13,017 bases of DNA, from the NCBI GenBank assembly GCA_041914785.1, contig JAYSCT010000130.1, positions 1 to 13,017 on the forward strand. The letters run 5' to 3'. This DNA is from Pelomonas sp041914785. Its GTDB lineage: Bacteria; Pseudomonadota; Gammaproteobacteria; Burkholderiales; Burkholderiaceae_C. The notes beneath the pieces are model-generated. The model ran no database searches and was not told the DNA's origin. It was given only the letters and a program-made list of their open reading frames with translations. Both the position numbers and the translations under genes were made by a program. This document shows positions 1 to 6,503 of this stretch, one piece after another. Every line of letters begins with the position of its first letter. Position 1 is the stretch's first letter.

Positions 1-546
1 ATCTTCATCTACATCGTGCTGGCCAGCCAGTTCGGCAGCTTCCTGCAGCCCATCGCCATCATGGCCAGCCTGCCGCTGGCGCTGATCGGCGTGATGCTGG
101 CGCTGCTGCTGTGGCGCTCCACGCTGAACGTGTTCTCGATGATCGGCCTGGTCATGCTGATGGGCCTCGTCACGAAGAACGCCATCCTGCTGGTGGACTT
201 CGCCAACCACGCCCGCAAGGCCGGCGCCTCGGTCGCCGAGGCGCTGCGCGAGGCCGGGCTGATCCGCATGCGCCCCATCATCATGACGACGGCGGCGATG
301 GTGTTCGGCATGCTGCCGATGGCCATCGCGCTGAACGACGGCGGCGAGATCCAGGCGCCCATGGGCCGCGCCATCATCGGCGGCGTCATCACGTCGACGC
401 TGCTGACGCTGGTGGTGGTGCCGGTGCTGTACAGCTACCTCGTGCGCGACAGGAAGCCCGCCGCCAAGCCGGCGGCGGAGCAGGGTGGTGGCACCGCGCT
501 ACCGCTGCACGGCATGCCCGGCGCGATGCCGGCGGACAAGGACTGA
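1..546 (+). CDS. RND (HAE1/AcrB-like) efflux permease, C-terminal part
   Basis: This is the last 181 residues of an inner-membrane RND pump, a proton-driven trimer that works with a periplasmic adaptor and an outer-membrane channel to export drugs or other hydrophobic compounds. The frame is open at base 1, so the 5' part lies outside the window; full-length family members have about 1,000-1,050 residues. What remains runs from the end of TM8 through TM12. Family signatures are visible: FIYIVLASQFGSF near residue 2, GLVTKNAILLVDFAN around 53-67 (TM10), RMRPIIMTT around 90-98 leading into TM11, and a glycine-rich segment leading to VVPVLYSYL (TM12). A hydrophilic tail rich in A, K and P follows and ends in ADKD. 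It most resembles HAE1-type multidrug pumps rather than heavy-metal pumps, but substrate cannot be read from this end. A hairpin terminator follows 46 bp after the stop. Confidence 0.93.
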   Translation: MFIYIVLASQFGSFLQPIAIMASLPLALIGVMLALLLWRSTLNVFSMIGLVMLMGLVTKNAILLVDFANHARKAGASVAEALREAGLIRMRPIIMTTAAMVFGMLPMAIALNDGGEIQAPMGRAIIGGVITSTLLTLVVVPVLYSYLVRDRKPAAKPAAEQGGGTALPLHGMPGAMPADKD

Positions 547-592
547 ACACCGATCTCCCGACCGATTTCCCTCGAGCGCGCTCCGGCGCTTC

Positions 593-624
593 GGGCCGGC
601 TGCGTGAAGTGGCCGGCCCTTTTT
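593..624 (+). terminator. Rho-independent terminator after the RND gene
   Basis: An 8-bp perfect stem, GGGCCGGC (593-600) with GCCGGCCC (612-619), has an 11-nt loop and is followed directly by TTTTT (620-624). It lies 46 bp after the RND stop codon on the same strand, so it probably ends the efflux operon. It faces a second terminator serving the opposite strand. Confidence 0.8.
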
Positions 625-644
625 GTTGCCGGGCCCGTCCGGGC

Positions 645-671
645 AAAAAAACGCCCCACGGCGTAGGGCGT
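645..671 (-). terminator. Rho-independent terminator after the PEP-CTERM gene
   Basis: Read on the minus strand, ACGCCC (671-666) pairs with GGGCGT (656-651), followed by a run of T's (complement of the A-run 645-651). It sits 23 bp past the stop codon of the PEP-CTERM gene. Together with the plus-strand terminator at 593-624 it insulates two convergent units. Confidence 0.75.
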
Positions 672-694
672 CGGGGCCGAGGCGTGCGGCCTGT

Positions 695-1351
695 TCAGCC
701 GAGGCGGCGGCGGGCCAGCAGGCCCAGCACGCCCAGGCCGGCCAGCATCAGCGCATAGGCCTGCGGCTCGGGCACGGCCGAGACGGTCAGGTTGTCGGCG
801 ACGATGCCGACGCCCTTGAACGCGATGGCCCGGATGTCGGCCTGGCCGCGCGTGATGCCGACGAACAGGCCCTCGTCATAGCCGAAGCTGCCCGACGCGG
901 CGTTGAACGTGATGTTGTGCGTCTCGATGATCTGGTTGTTCTGACCGTAGGCCGAGACCTCCAGCGTCAGCGGGAAGGGCAGCACGGCGTTGGTGTAGAG
1001 GCTCACGTAGGCGCCGGCGCCGCTCGTCAGCGCGCCGGTGAACGTGAAGCGCAGCTCGCCCGCGACGCCGCCCGCGGCGAAGTGGCCGCTGCGGTCGGCG
1101 TTGCCGATGACGGTCCACAGGCCGTTGTCGCCCAGGTCGCGCGACGCGGCGCCCAGCTCGGCGCGGCTGTCGCCGGTGAAAACGATGCCGGGGGCCAGCG
1201 TCACGGGGCCGCTGGTCAGCAGGCCGTCAAAGGCCTCGAAGTCGACGACGGTCAGCGCGCTGCCGACGGCGGCCGGCGCGTCGATGAGCGTGGCGCGCGC
1301 GGGCAGCGCGGCGGCGGCCAGCAGGGCGACGGCGATCAGGGGTTGTTTCAT
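695..1351 (-). CDS. PEP-CTERM sorting domain protein (exported)
   Basis: A 218-residue secreted protein. Residues 1-20 form a Sec signal peptide: Lys-2, a hydrophobic core, and a likely cut after ARA. The C-terminus is a textbook PEP-CTERM sorting signal: VPEP at 193-196, a hydrophobic helix at about 199-212, then RRR at 214-216. In known systems such signals are recognised by an exosortase (EpsH/XrtA type) in the inner membrane, and substrates are usually linked to exopolysaccharide or biofilm matrix. The middle (about 30-190) is rich in G, A, T, F and V with alternating hydrophobics, suggesting a beta-sandwich; no catalytic motif is evident, so function is unknown. The start has a good Shine-Dalgarno (AAGGA, complement of 1358-1362, 6 nt from ATG). 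It lies 34 bp after phoX on the same strand, with no terminator seen between, so co-transcription is likely. No exosortase gene is in the window. Confidence 0.92.
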   Translation of the reverse strand: MKQPLIAVALLAAAALPARATLIDAPAAVGSALTVVDFEAFDGLLTSGPVTLAPGIVFTGDSRAELGAASRDLGDNGLWTVIGNADRSGHFAAGGVAGELRFTFTGALTSGAGAYVSLYTNAVLPFPLTLEVSAYGQNNQIIETHNITFNAASGSFGYDEGLFVGITRGQADIRAIAFKGVGIVADNLTVSAVPEPQAYALMLAGLGVLGLLARRRLG

Positions 1352-1385
1352 GGAATGTCCTTGTCGTTGTGGGATCGGAGGGGGC

Positions 1386-3584
1386 TCAGGTGCCGATGAC
1401 GCCGCCGTCGTCCTTGGTGATGACGACCACGGCCGAGCGCGGGCGGCCGGCGGGCAGCGGCGTGGTGCCGTCGGCCTCGACGGTCCACTGGTTCTGCGGC
1501 CAGTTGGAGAACTGCGTGGGGTTGGTGAAGGGCGCGTCCTCGCCCGGGTGCTGCACGCCGACGAACAGCGTGCGGCCGTCCGGCGTCATCGTGATGCCGG
1601 TGACCTCGCACTTGTTGGGGCCGGTCAGGAAGCGGCGTGTCTCGCCGGTGGCCGGGTCGGCGCACACCATCATGTTGCCGCCGATGTTGATGAAGTCGCC
1701 GCTGCCGTCGCCGATCTGGTCGGTCTGCACCCACAGGCGGCCGAACGGGTCGAACCACAGGCCGTCCGGCGCGCCGTAGTCGGCGCTGCCGTTGGGGCTG
1801 TCGTTGACGTTGCCCTCGTACTGGGCCTTGGGCGTCTTGCTGGTGGCGGTGTCGCCGGCCTGCGCAAAGATGTCCCAGGTGAACGTGGTGGCGGTGACGG
1901 TCTTGCCGTCCTCGCGCCAGCGCAGGATGTGGCCGTACAGGTTGTTCGCGCGCGGGTTGGCGGCGTCCACCGCCGGGCGGGCGCTGGCGGCCGTCGTGGA
2001 GCCGTCGGCGGCGTTGGCGCTGGGCGTGGCGGCGCTGCCGCGGCGGTTGTTGTTGGTCAGCGTGCAGTAGATCTCGATGTCGCTGTAGCCGTTGATGCGC
2101 GGGCGCGCGCCGGTCCATTCGGGGCGGTCCATCATCGTGGCGCCCACGGCGTCGCCGGCCATGCGGGCCTTGATGAGGATCTTGGCCAGCACCTCGGCGT
2201 CGTTCGCGCCGGCGAAGTTCGGGTTGTCGCGCAGCGCCACGCCGTCCACGCCGATGGTGCCGGGCTGCAGCGCGATCCACTGGCCGGTCAGGTCGGCGGC
2301 GAACTTGGCGACGTACAGCGTGCCGCTGTCCAGCAGGTCGCGGTTGGCGGCGCGGTTGGCGGGGTTGAAGCTGCCCGCGCAGACGAACTTGTAGATGTAC
2401 TCGTTGCGCTCGTCGTCGCCCATGTAGAAGGCGACGCGGTTCTGTGCGTCCACCACATGCTGCGCGCTCTCGTGCTTGAAGCGGCCCAGCGCGGTGCGCT
2501 TGATGGGCGCAGCCGCCGGGTTGGCGGGGTCGATCTCGACGACCCAGCCGAACAGGTTGGCTTCGTTCGGGTTGGCGTTCAGGTCGAAGCGCGGGTCGGT
2601 CTCGTGCCAGCGGTAGCCGAAGCCGGCGGCCACCAGGCCGTAGCGGTTGAACAGCTTGCCGGTCTCGCCGGACGTGGGGGCCGGCACGGCGCTGGTGCTG
2701 CCGAAGTTGCCGTTGAAGTTCTCTTCGCAGGTCAGGTAGGTGCCCCAGGGCGTGGTGCCGTTGGCGCAGTTGTTGATGGTGCCGAAGGCGGTGGTGCCGT
2801 CGCTGACGGCGCCGGTGGCGATGCTGCCGGCGTCGGTGATCTGGTAGACCTTGCTCTTCAGCAGGGCATGGCCGGCGGCCGGGCCGCTGATCCGGCACGG
2901 CGTGTTGGCCGTGATGCGGCGGCCGTAGGGCGAGTTCTTCACGACCTGCCAGTTGCCGTTGACGCGGCGCAGCTCGCACACCGACACGCCGTGCGCGGCC
3001 TGCGACTTGCGCGTCTTGGCGATGTTGTAGCCGGCGGCCTGGCCGTCGGGGAACAGCAGGTCTTCGTGCGTGTACTCGTTGTTCGCGCACAGCACGCCGC
3101 GGTCGCTCAGCGCCACGCCGCCGGCGCCTTGCAGCGGGAAGAAGTGCATGCCGTCGGTGTGCATGCCGTACTGCTTGGCCTGCTGGGCCGCCGTCTCGCT
3201 GGCATCGCCCTTGAACGCGGTGCCACCGGGCATGATGGGGTCGCCCCAGGCCACCAGCAGCTTGGCGGTGTAGCCGGCAGGGACGGTGATCCTGTCGACC
3301 ACGGCGCTGGCGCTGCCGCCCAGGCTCACGTTCAGCGCGCGCGTGTTGGCGGGCACGTTGGCGAAACCGATGGGCTGCGACAGCGTGGAGGCGCTGGCCG
3401 CCTGCACGGTCTGCACCAGGCCGCCCAGCGACAGCCCGCCGGCTGCAGCCAGCGCACCGGCGCCGACGCCACCGCGGACGAAGTTGCGGCGGCCGGCGTC
3501 GACGCGGTCGATGACGTCGAGGATGGACTCGTTGCCCGACGGGTTCAAAGACCGGTCGTTCTTGGGATGGCTGTTGCCCTTCAT
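1386..3584 (-). CDS. phoX: PhoX-family alkaline phosphatase (DUF839), Tat-exported
   Basis: A 732-residue secreted phosphatase of the PhoX/DUF839 family; characterised members are monomeric, calcium- and iron-dependent enzymes that free phosphate from phosphoesters in the periplasm or outside the cell. Residues 32-37 (RRNFVR) form a twin-arginine motif followed by a G/A/L-rich stretch to about 57, so it is probably folded in the cytoplasm and exported by Tat. Typical family blocks follow: NNEYTHED (168-175), TPWGTYLTCEEN (278-289), GWVVEIDP (346-353), GRFKHE (367-372), YMGDDERNEYIYKF (387-400), and a C-terminal block with DGLWFDPFGRLWVQTD and then TPDGRTLFVGVQHPG. The acidic residues and the Cys of CEEN are plausible metal ligands (inferred from pattern only). 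Start supported by AGGAG (complement of 3590-3594) 5 nt before ATG. It heads a likely two-gene unit with the PEP-CTERM gene. A weak Pho-box-like site lies about 75-93 bp upstream. Family certain; substrate specificity not. Confidence 0.94.
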   Translation of the reverse strand: MKGNSHPKNDRSLNPSGNESILDVIDRVDAGRRNFVRGGVGAGALAAAGGLSLGGLVQTVQAASASTLSQPIGFANVPANTRALNVSLGGSASAVVDRITVPAGYTAKLLVAWGDPIMPGGTAFKGDASETAAQQAKQYGMHTDGMHFFPLQGAGGVALSDRGVLCANNEYTHEDLLFPDGQAAGYNIAKTRKSQAAHGVSVCELRRVNGNWQVVKNSPYGRRITANTPCRISGPAAGHALLKSKVYQITDAGSIATGAVSDGTTAFGTINNCANGTTPWGTYLTCEENFNGNFGSTSAVPAPTSGETGKLFNRYGLVAAGFGYRWHETDPRFDLNANPNEANLFGWVVEIDPANPAAAPIKRTALGRFKHESAQHVVDAQNRVAFYMGDDERNEYIYKFVCAGSFNPANRAANRDLLDSGTLYVAKFAADLTGQWIALQPGTIGVDGVALRDNPNFAGANDAEVLAKILIKARMAGDAVGATMMDRPEWTGARPRINGYSDIEIYCTLTNNNRRGSAATPSANAADGSTTAASARPAVDAANPRANNLYGHILRWREDGKTVTATTFTWDIFAQAGDTATSKTPKAQYEGNVNDSPNGSADYGAPDGLWFDPFGRLWVQTDQIGDGSGDFINIGGNMMVCADPATGETRRFLTGPNKCEVTGITMTPDGRTLFVGVQHPGEDAPFTNPTQFSNWPQNQWTVEADGTTPLPAGRPRSAVVVITKDDGGVIGT

Positions 3585-3659
3585 GCGCGCTCCTGCTTCG
3601 TTGCTGGCTGTCGCCGTGCGCGGTGTCGCACGGATCAGCGCGCAATCTCGCAGTGCCCC

Positions 3660-3677
3660 AAGACACGCCGATGACGC
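3660..3677 (-). promoter_or_regulatory. Candidate degenerate Pho box upstream of phoX
   Basis: On the minus strand GCGTCAT (3677-3671) and GTGTCTT (3666-3660) are separated by 4 bases, giving the 11-bp period of PhoB direct repeats. Each matches 5 of 7 positions of the CTGTCAT consensus. It lies 75-93 bp before the phoX start. The match is weak and could be chance; only the position before a phosphatase gene makes it worth listing. No convincing -10 was seen at the expected distance. Confidence 0.22.
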
Positions 3678-3719
3678 CGGATCAGCGTGCGCCAGCGCCT
3701 CCCCCGCGGATGCGGGGGC

Positions 3720-3746
3720 AAAGAAAAAGCCGGCGGTTGCCGGCTT
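3720..3746 (-). terminator. Rho-independent terminator of the argDF operon
   Basis: On the minus strand AAGCCGGC (3746-3739) pairs perfectly with GCCGGCTT (3734-3727) across a 4-nt loop, followed by TTTTTCTTT (3728-3720). It begins 22 bp after the argF stop. A second GC-only hairpin (CCCCCGC/GCGGGGG, 3701-3718) stands immediately beyond the T-tract. This should separate argDF transcription from the phoX promoter region. Confidence 0.85.
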
Positions 3747-3768
3747 GATGCGGGGGGAGGGCGGCGCG

Positions 3769-4710
3769 TCAGCCGATGCGGCCCAGCAGCAGGTACTCCA
3801 TCAGCGCCTTCTGCACGTGCATGCGGTTCTCGGCTTCATCCCACACGACCGACTGCGGCCCGTCGATGACGTCGGCCGCCACCTCCTCGCCGCGGTGTGC
3901 GGGCAAGCAGTGCATGAAGAGCGCGTCCGGCTTGGCGCGGGACATCATGTCGCGGTCCACGCACCAGTCGGCGAACGCGGCCTTGCGGGCCTCGTTCTCG
4001 GCCTCGTAGCCCATGCTGGTCCAGACGTCGGTCGTCACCAGGTCGGCGCCGATGCAGGCCTCGCGCGGGTCCTTGAAGACCTTGTAGCAGCTGGCGTCCT
4101 TGATGCCGGCCACGGCCGGGTCGATCTCGTAACCGCTGGGCGTGCTGACATGCACCGTGAAGCCCAGGATCTCCGCCGCCTGCAGCCAGGTGTTGGCCAT
4201 GTTGTTGCCGTCGCCCACCCAGGCCACGACGCGGCCCTTCAGGCAGTCCATGTCGATGCTGCCGCGGCGGTCCATGCCGCGGGCCTCGATGAACGTGAAC
4301 AGGTCGGCCAGGATCTGGCAGGGGTGGTACTCGTTGGTCAGCCCGTTGATGACCGGCACGCGCGAGTGCGCCGCGAAGCGCTCGATCTTGCTCTGCTCGA
4401 AGGTGCGGATCATGACCAGGTCGACCATGCGGCTGATGACGCGGGCGCTGTCCTCCACCGGCTCGGCGCGGCCCAGCTGGCTGTCGCCGGTGGTCAGGTG
4501 CACCACCGAGCCGCCCATCTGGTACATGCCGGCCTCGAAGCTGACGCGCGTGCGCGTGCTGGCCTTCTCGAAGATCATGGCCAGCGTGCGGTCCTGCAGC
4601 GGCTGGTATTTCTCGTAGTTCTTGAAGCGACGCTTGATGATGCCGGCGCGGTCGAACAGGTGGGCGTACTCCTCGGCCCGCAGGTCCTTGAACTGGAGGT
4701 AGTGGCGCAT
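3769..4710 (-). CDS. argF: Ornithine carbamoyltransferase
   Basis: A 313-residue cytoplasmic enzyme that joins carbamoyl phosphate and ornithine to give citrulline, a late arginine-biosynthesis step; the active family form is a homotrimer. Signature motifs are in place: STRTR (51-55, carbamoyl phosphate binding), HPCQ (129-132), the SMG loop at 232-234 (ornithine side) and HCLP (267-270, catalytic Cys). The stretch around 144-158 between HPCQ and WVGDGNNMANTW appears a little longer than usual. Two starts are possible. I chose ATG at 4710 (MRHYLQFKDL) because it matches the usual family N-terminus and has a GGAGA-type Shine-Dalgarno 7-8 nt upstream. The alternative ATG at 4731 adds seven residues and overlaps the argD stop as ATGA, but lacks a visible Shine-Dalgarno. 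With the chosen start the gap to argD is 17 bp, so translational coupling is plausible either way. A strong terminator follows. Confidence 0.97.
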   Translation of the reverse strand: MRHYLQFKDLRAEEYAHLFDRAGIIKRRFKNYEKYQPLQDRTLAMIFEKASTRTRVSFEAGMYQMGGSVVHLTTGDSQLGRAEPVEDSARVISRMVDLVMIRTFEQSKIERFAAHSRVPVINGLTNEYHPCQILADLFTFIEARGMDRRGSIDMDCLKGRVVAWVGDGNNMANTWLQAAEILGFTVHVSTPSGYEIDPAVAGIKDASCYKVFKDPREACIGADLVTTDVWTSMGYEAENEARKAAFADWCVDRDMMSRAKPDALFMHCLPAHRGEEVAADVIDGPQSVVWDEAENRMHVQKALMEYLLLGRIG

Positions 4711-4727
4711 CAAGGTGTCTCCCGGCT

Positions 4728-5933
4728 TCATGGCTTGGGCTCGGCCAGCAAGGCCTTGATCAGCGGCACCAGCAGCGCCGCGATCTGGCGCGCCTCGTCG
4801 TGCGTGAGGATGAGTGGCGGCAGCAGGCGCACGACGCGGTCGGCGGTCACGCTGATGAGCAGCCCGGCCTCCAGCGCGCGGGTCAGCAGCACGCCGCAGG
4901 GGCGGTCCAGTTCGATGCCCAGCATCAGGCCCTGGCCGCGGATCTCGACGACGCCGGCCTCGCCAGCCAGCCCTTCGGCCAGCGCTTGTCGCAAGGTGGC
5001 ACCTACGGCCTCGGCGTTCGCCAGCAGGCCGTCCTCTTGCATGACCTTCAGCGTCTCGACGCCGGCGCGCATGGCCAGCGGGTTGCCGCCGAACGTGGTG
5101 CCGTGGTTGCCGGCTTTCAGCACGCCGGCCGCGCGCGGGCCGCAGACGACGGCGCCGATGGGCACGCCCGAGCCCAGGCCCTTGGCCAGCGGCATCACGT
5201 CCGGCTGGATGCCGGCCCACTGGTGCGCGAACCACTTGCCGGTGCGGCCGATGCCGCACTGCACCTCGTCCAGCATCAGCAGCAGGTCGTGCTGGTCGCA
5301 GACGCGGCGCAGCGCCTGCAGGAACTCGACGCGCGCCGGGTTGATGCCGCCTTCGCCCTGGATGGTCTCCAGGAAGATGGCCGTGACGCCGGGATGCGCC
5401 GCGATGGCAGCCTCGACGGCGGCGATGTCGTTGAGCTTCACGCGCACGAAGCCCGGCACCAGCGGGCCGAAGCCGGCCTGGATCTTGGGGTTGGCCGTGG
5501 CCGACAGCGTCGCGATGGAGCGGCCGTGGAAGGCGCCTTCGAAGACGATGACCTCGGGCGACTCGACGCCGCGGTCGTGCCCGAACTTGCGCGCGATCTT
5601 CAGCGCCGCCTCGTTGGCCTCCAGCCCGCTGTTGCAGAAGAAGACATTGGCCAGGCCCGACAGCTCGACGAGCTTGTCGGCCAGCTGTTCCTGCAGCGGG
5701 ATGCGGTAGTAGTTGCTGGTGTGGATCAGCTTGGTGACCTGATCCTGCAGCGCCGCCACCAGGCGCGGGTGGTTGTGGCCCAGCGTGTTGACGGCGATGC
5801 CCGCCAGCCCGTCCAGCAATCGTCGGCCGGCCGTGTCCCAGACCCAGCTGCCCTGGCCGTGCGAGAGCGCAACAGGCAGGCGGCCGTAGGTCGGCATCAC
5901 GTGGGCGTCGGACGGGAGGGGGACAGCGTTCAT
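4728..5933 (-). CDS. argD: Acetylornithine aminotransferase (PLP-dependent)
   Basis: A 401-residue class-III aminotransferase that converts N-acetylglutamate semialdehyde to N-acetylornithine using glutamate; family members often also act on the succinyl-diaminopimelate intermediate of lysine synthesis. PLP-site features are visible: NSGLEANEAA (101-110), FHGR (135-138), the cofactor-binding Asp in MLDEVQCGIGRTG (Asp222), the Schiff-base Lys251 in PLAKGLGSG, and HGTTFGGNPLA after it. Leu104 stands where many relatives have Ala or Thr in the SG-x-EAN motif, a minor variant. The start at 5933 has GGAG (complement of 5939-5942) 5 nt away; the frame remains open further upstream but that part is low-complexity and overlaps the divergent DUF3579 gene, so I excluded it. 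It is the first gene of the argD-argF unit. A candidate -10 lies about 40 bp upstream. Confidence 0.96.
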   Translation of the reverse strand: MNAVPLPSDAHVMPTYGRLPVALSHGQGSWVWDTAGRRLLDGLAGIAVNTLGHNHPRLVAALQDQVTKLIHTSNYYRIPLQEQLADKLVELSGLANVFFCNSGLEANEAALKIARKFGHDRGVESPEVIVFEGAFHGRSIATLSATANPKIQAGFGPLVPGFVRVKLNDIAAVEAAIAAHPGVTAIFLETIQGEGGINPARVEFLQALRRVCDQHDLLLMLDEVQCGIGRTGKWFAHQWAGIQPDVMPLAKGLGSGVPIGAVVCGPRAAGVLKAGNHGTTFGGNPLAMRAGVETLKVMQEDGLLANAEAVGATLRQALAEGLAGEAGVVEIRGQGLMLGIELDRPCGVLLTRALEAGLLISVTADRVVRLLPPLILTHDEARQIAALLVPLIKALLAEPKP

Positions 5934-5970
5934 CGGGTCTCCGATTGGGGTGAGAAAAAGTGGGCTTTTG

Positions 5971-5976
5971 ATTCTA
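5971..5976 (-). promoter_or_regulatory. Candidate -10 box for argD
   Basis: The minus strand reads TAGAAT here, one mismatch from TATAAT, and would place transcription start about 30 nt before the argD ATG. No good -35 hexamer was found 16-18 bp upstream, so the promoter may depend on an activator or be weak. It lies in the 153-bp divergent spacer shared with the DUF3579 gene. Confidence 0.35.
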
Positions 5977-6086
5977 GAGTCGATGCGAACTGGCTTTGCT
6001 GCGGCGCAACAGATCGCCGTGGTCCGAGGCACAATAGCGGTCTTTGGCAGCGGGGGTCCGCTGACCCGCGAAGCCGACCGATTTCC

Positions 6087-6416
6087 ATGACCGTTGCCCA
6101 ACCGCCGCGCGAAGTATTCATCCAGGGTGTGACATTGGATGGACGCACCTTCCGCCCGAGCGACTGGGCCGAGCGGCTGGCCGGCGCGATGTCCAGCTTC
6201 CGCCCCGGCGGCGCGCGCATGGGCATCGGCGCCCACCTCGGTTACTCGCCGTACTGCGTGCCCACCGTCATCAACGGCGTGAAGTGCGTCATCGTCAACG
6301 AGGAACTGCGCCGGCTGGAGCCCATGGCCTGGGACTTCGTCATGAACTTCGCGCGCGACAACAAGCTGCAGGTGGCCGACGCCTGCCTGCTGCCAGACGG
6401 CAAGCCCGGCGCCTGA
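6087..6416 (+). CDS. DUF3579 family protein, function unknown
   Basis: A 109-residue protein that I recognise as DUF3579, a small family common in betaproteobacteria and often found near arginine genes and rpsT. Family-typical blocks are QGVTLDGRTFRPSDWAERL (residues 14-32), AHLGYSPY, INGVKCVIVNEELRRLEPMAWDFVMNFARDNKLQV and a closing ACLLPDG. There is no signal peptide or membrane segment, so it is probably cytoplasmic. The frame is open for over 1 kb upstream, but that region is the antisense of argD; ATG 6087 gives the family-like N-terminus. No Shine-Dalgarno is visible before it. It is divergent from argD across 153 bp. A CACAAT sequence (6030-6035) could be a -10 but has no matching -35. 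No function is established that I know of. Confidence 0.9.
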   Translation: MTVAQPPREVFIQGVTLDGRTFRPSDWAERLAGAMSSFRPGGARMGIGAHLGYSPYCVPTVINGVKCVIVNEELRRLEPMAWDFVMNFARDNKLQVADACLLPDGKPGA

Positions 6417-6459
6417 ACCCCCCTGCGCCCGGGGCGGGTTAGCGACATTCCCAGGCCGC

Positions 6460-6478
6460 AACGGCGCGGCCCGCCGTT
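6460..6478 (+). other. Perfect inverted repeat after DUF3579
   Basis: AACGGCG (6460-6466) and CGCCGTT (6472-6478) form a 7-bp stem with a 5-nt loop in the 87-bp gap before the hydrolase. There is no T-tract, so it is not a standard intrinsic terminator. It could be a weak attenuator or an operator, or chance in GC-rich DNA. Confidence 0.35.
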
Positions 6479-6503
6479 ATCCTCGGCGGAAACGTTCAGA
6501 AAC

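Noticed and set aside
1038..3674. Very long plus-strand open frame (878 codons) opposite phoX and the PEP-CTERM gene
   Set aside because: Its translation is low-complexity (G, A, V, R, H, Q), lacks any recognisable domain, and mirrors the antisense of a well-supported gene. High GC at third positions removes stops on the opposite strand.
4711..5259. N-terminal extension of argF into argD
   Set aside because: Proline/arginine-rich out-of-frame reading of argD; ornithine carbamoyltransferases start at MRHYLQF-type sequence.
4800..6086. Open frame extending upstream of DUF3579 by more than 1.2 kb
   Set aside because: It is antisense to argD, with low-complexity R/A/D/V/Q composition; the family N-terminus begins at 6087.
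6420..6503. Promoter for the hydrolase at GTTATCCT (around 6476-6483)
   Set aside because: The -10-like match is weak, there is no -35 at proper spacing, and it overlaps an inverted repeat; co-transcription from DUF3579 is as likely.
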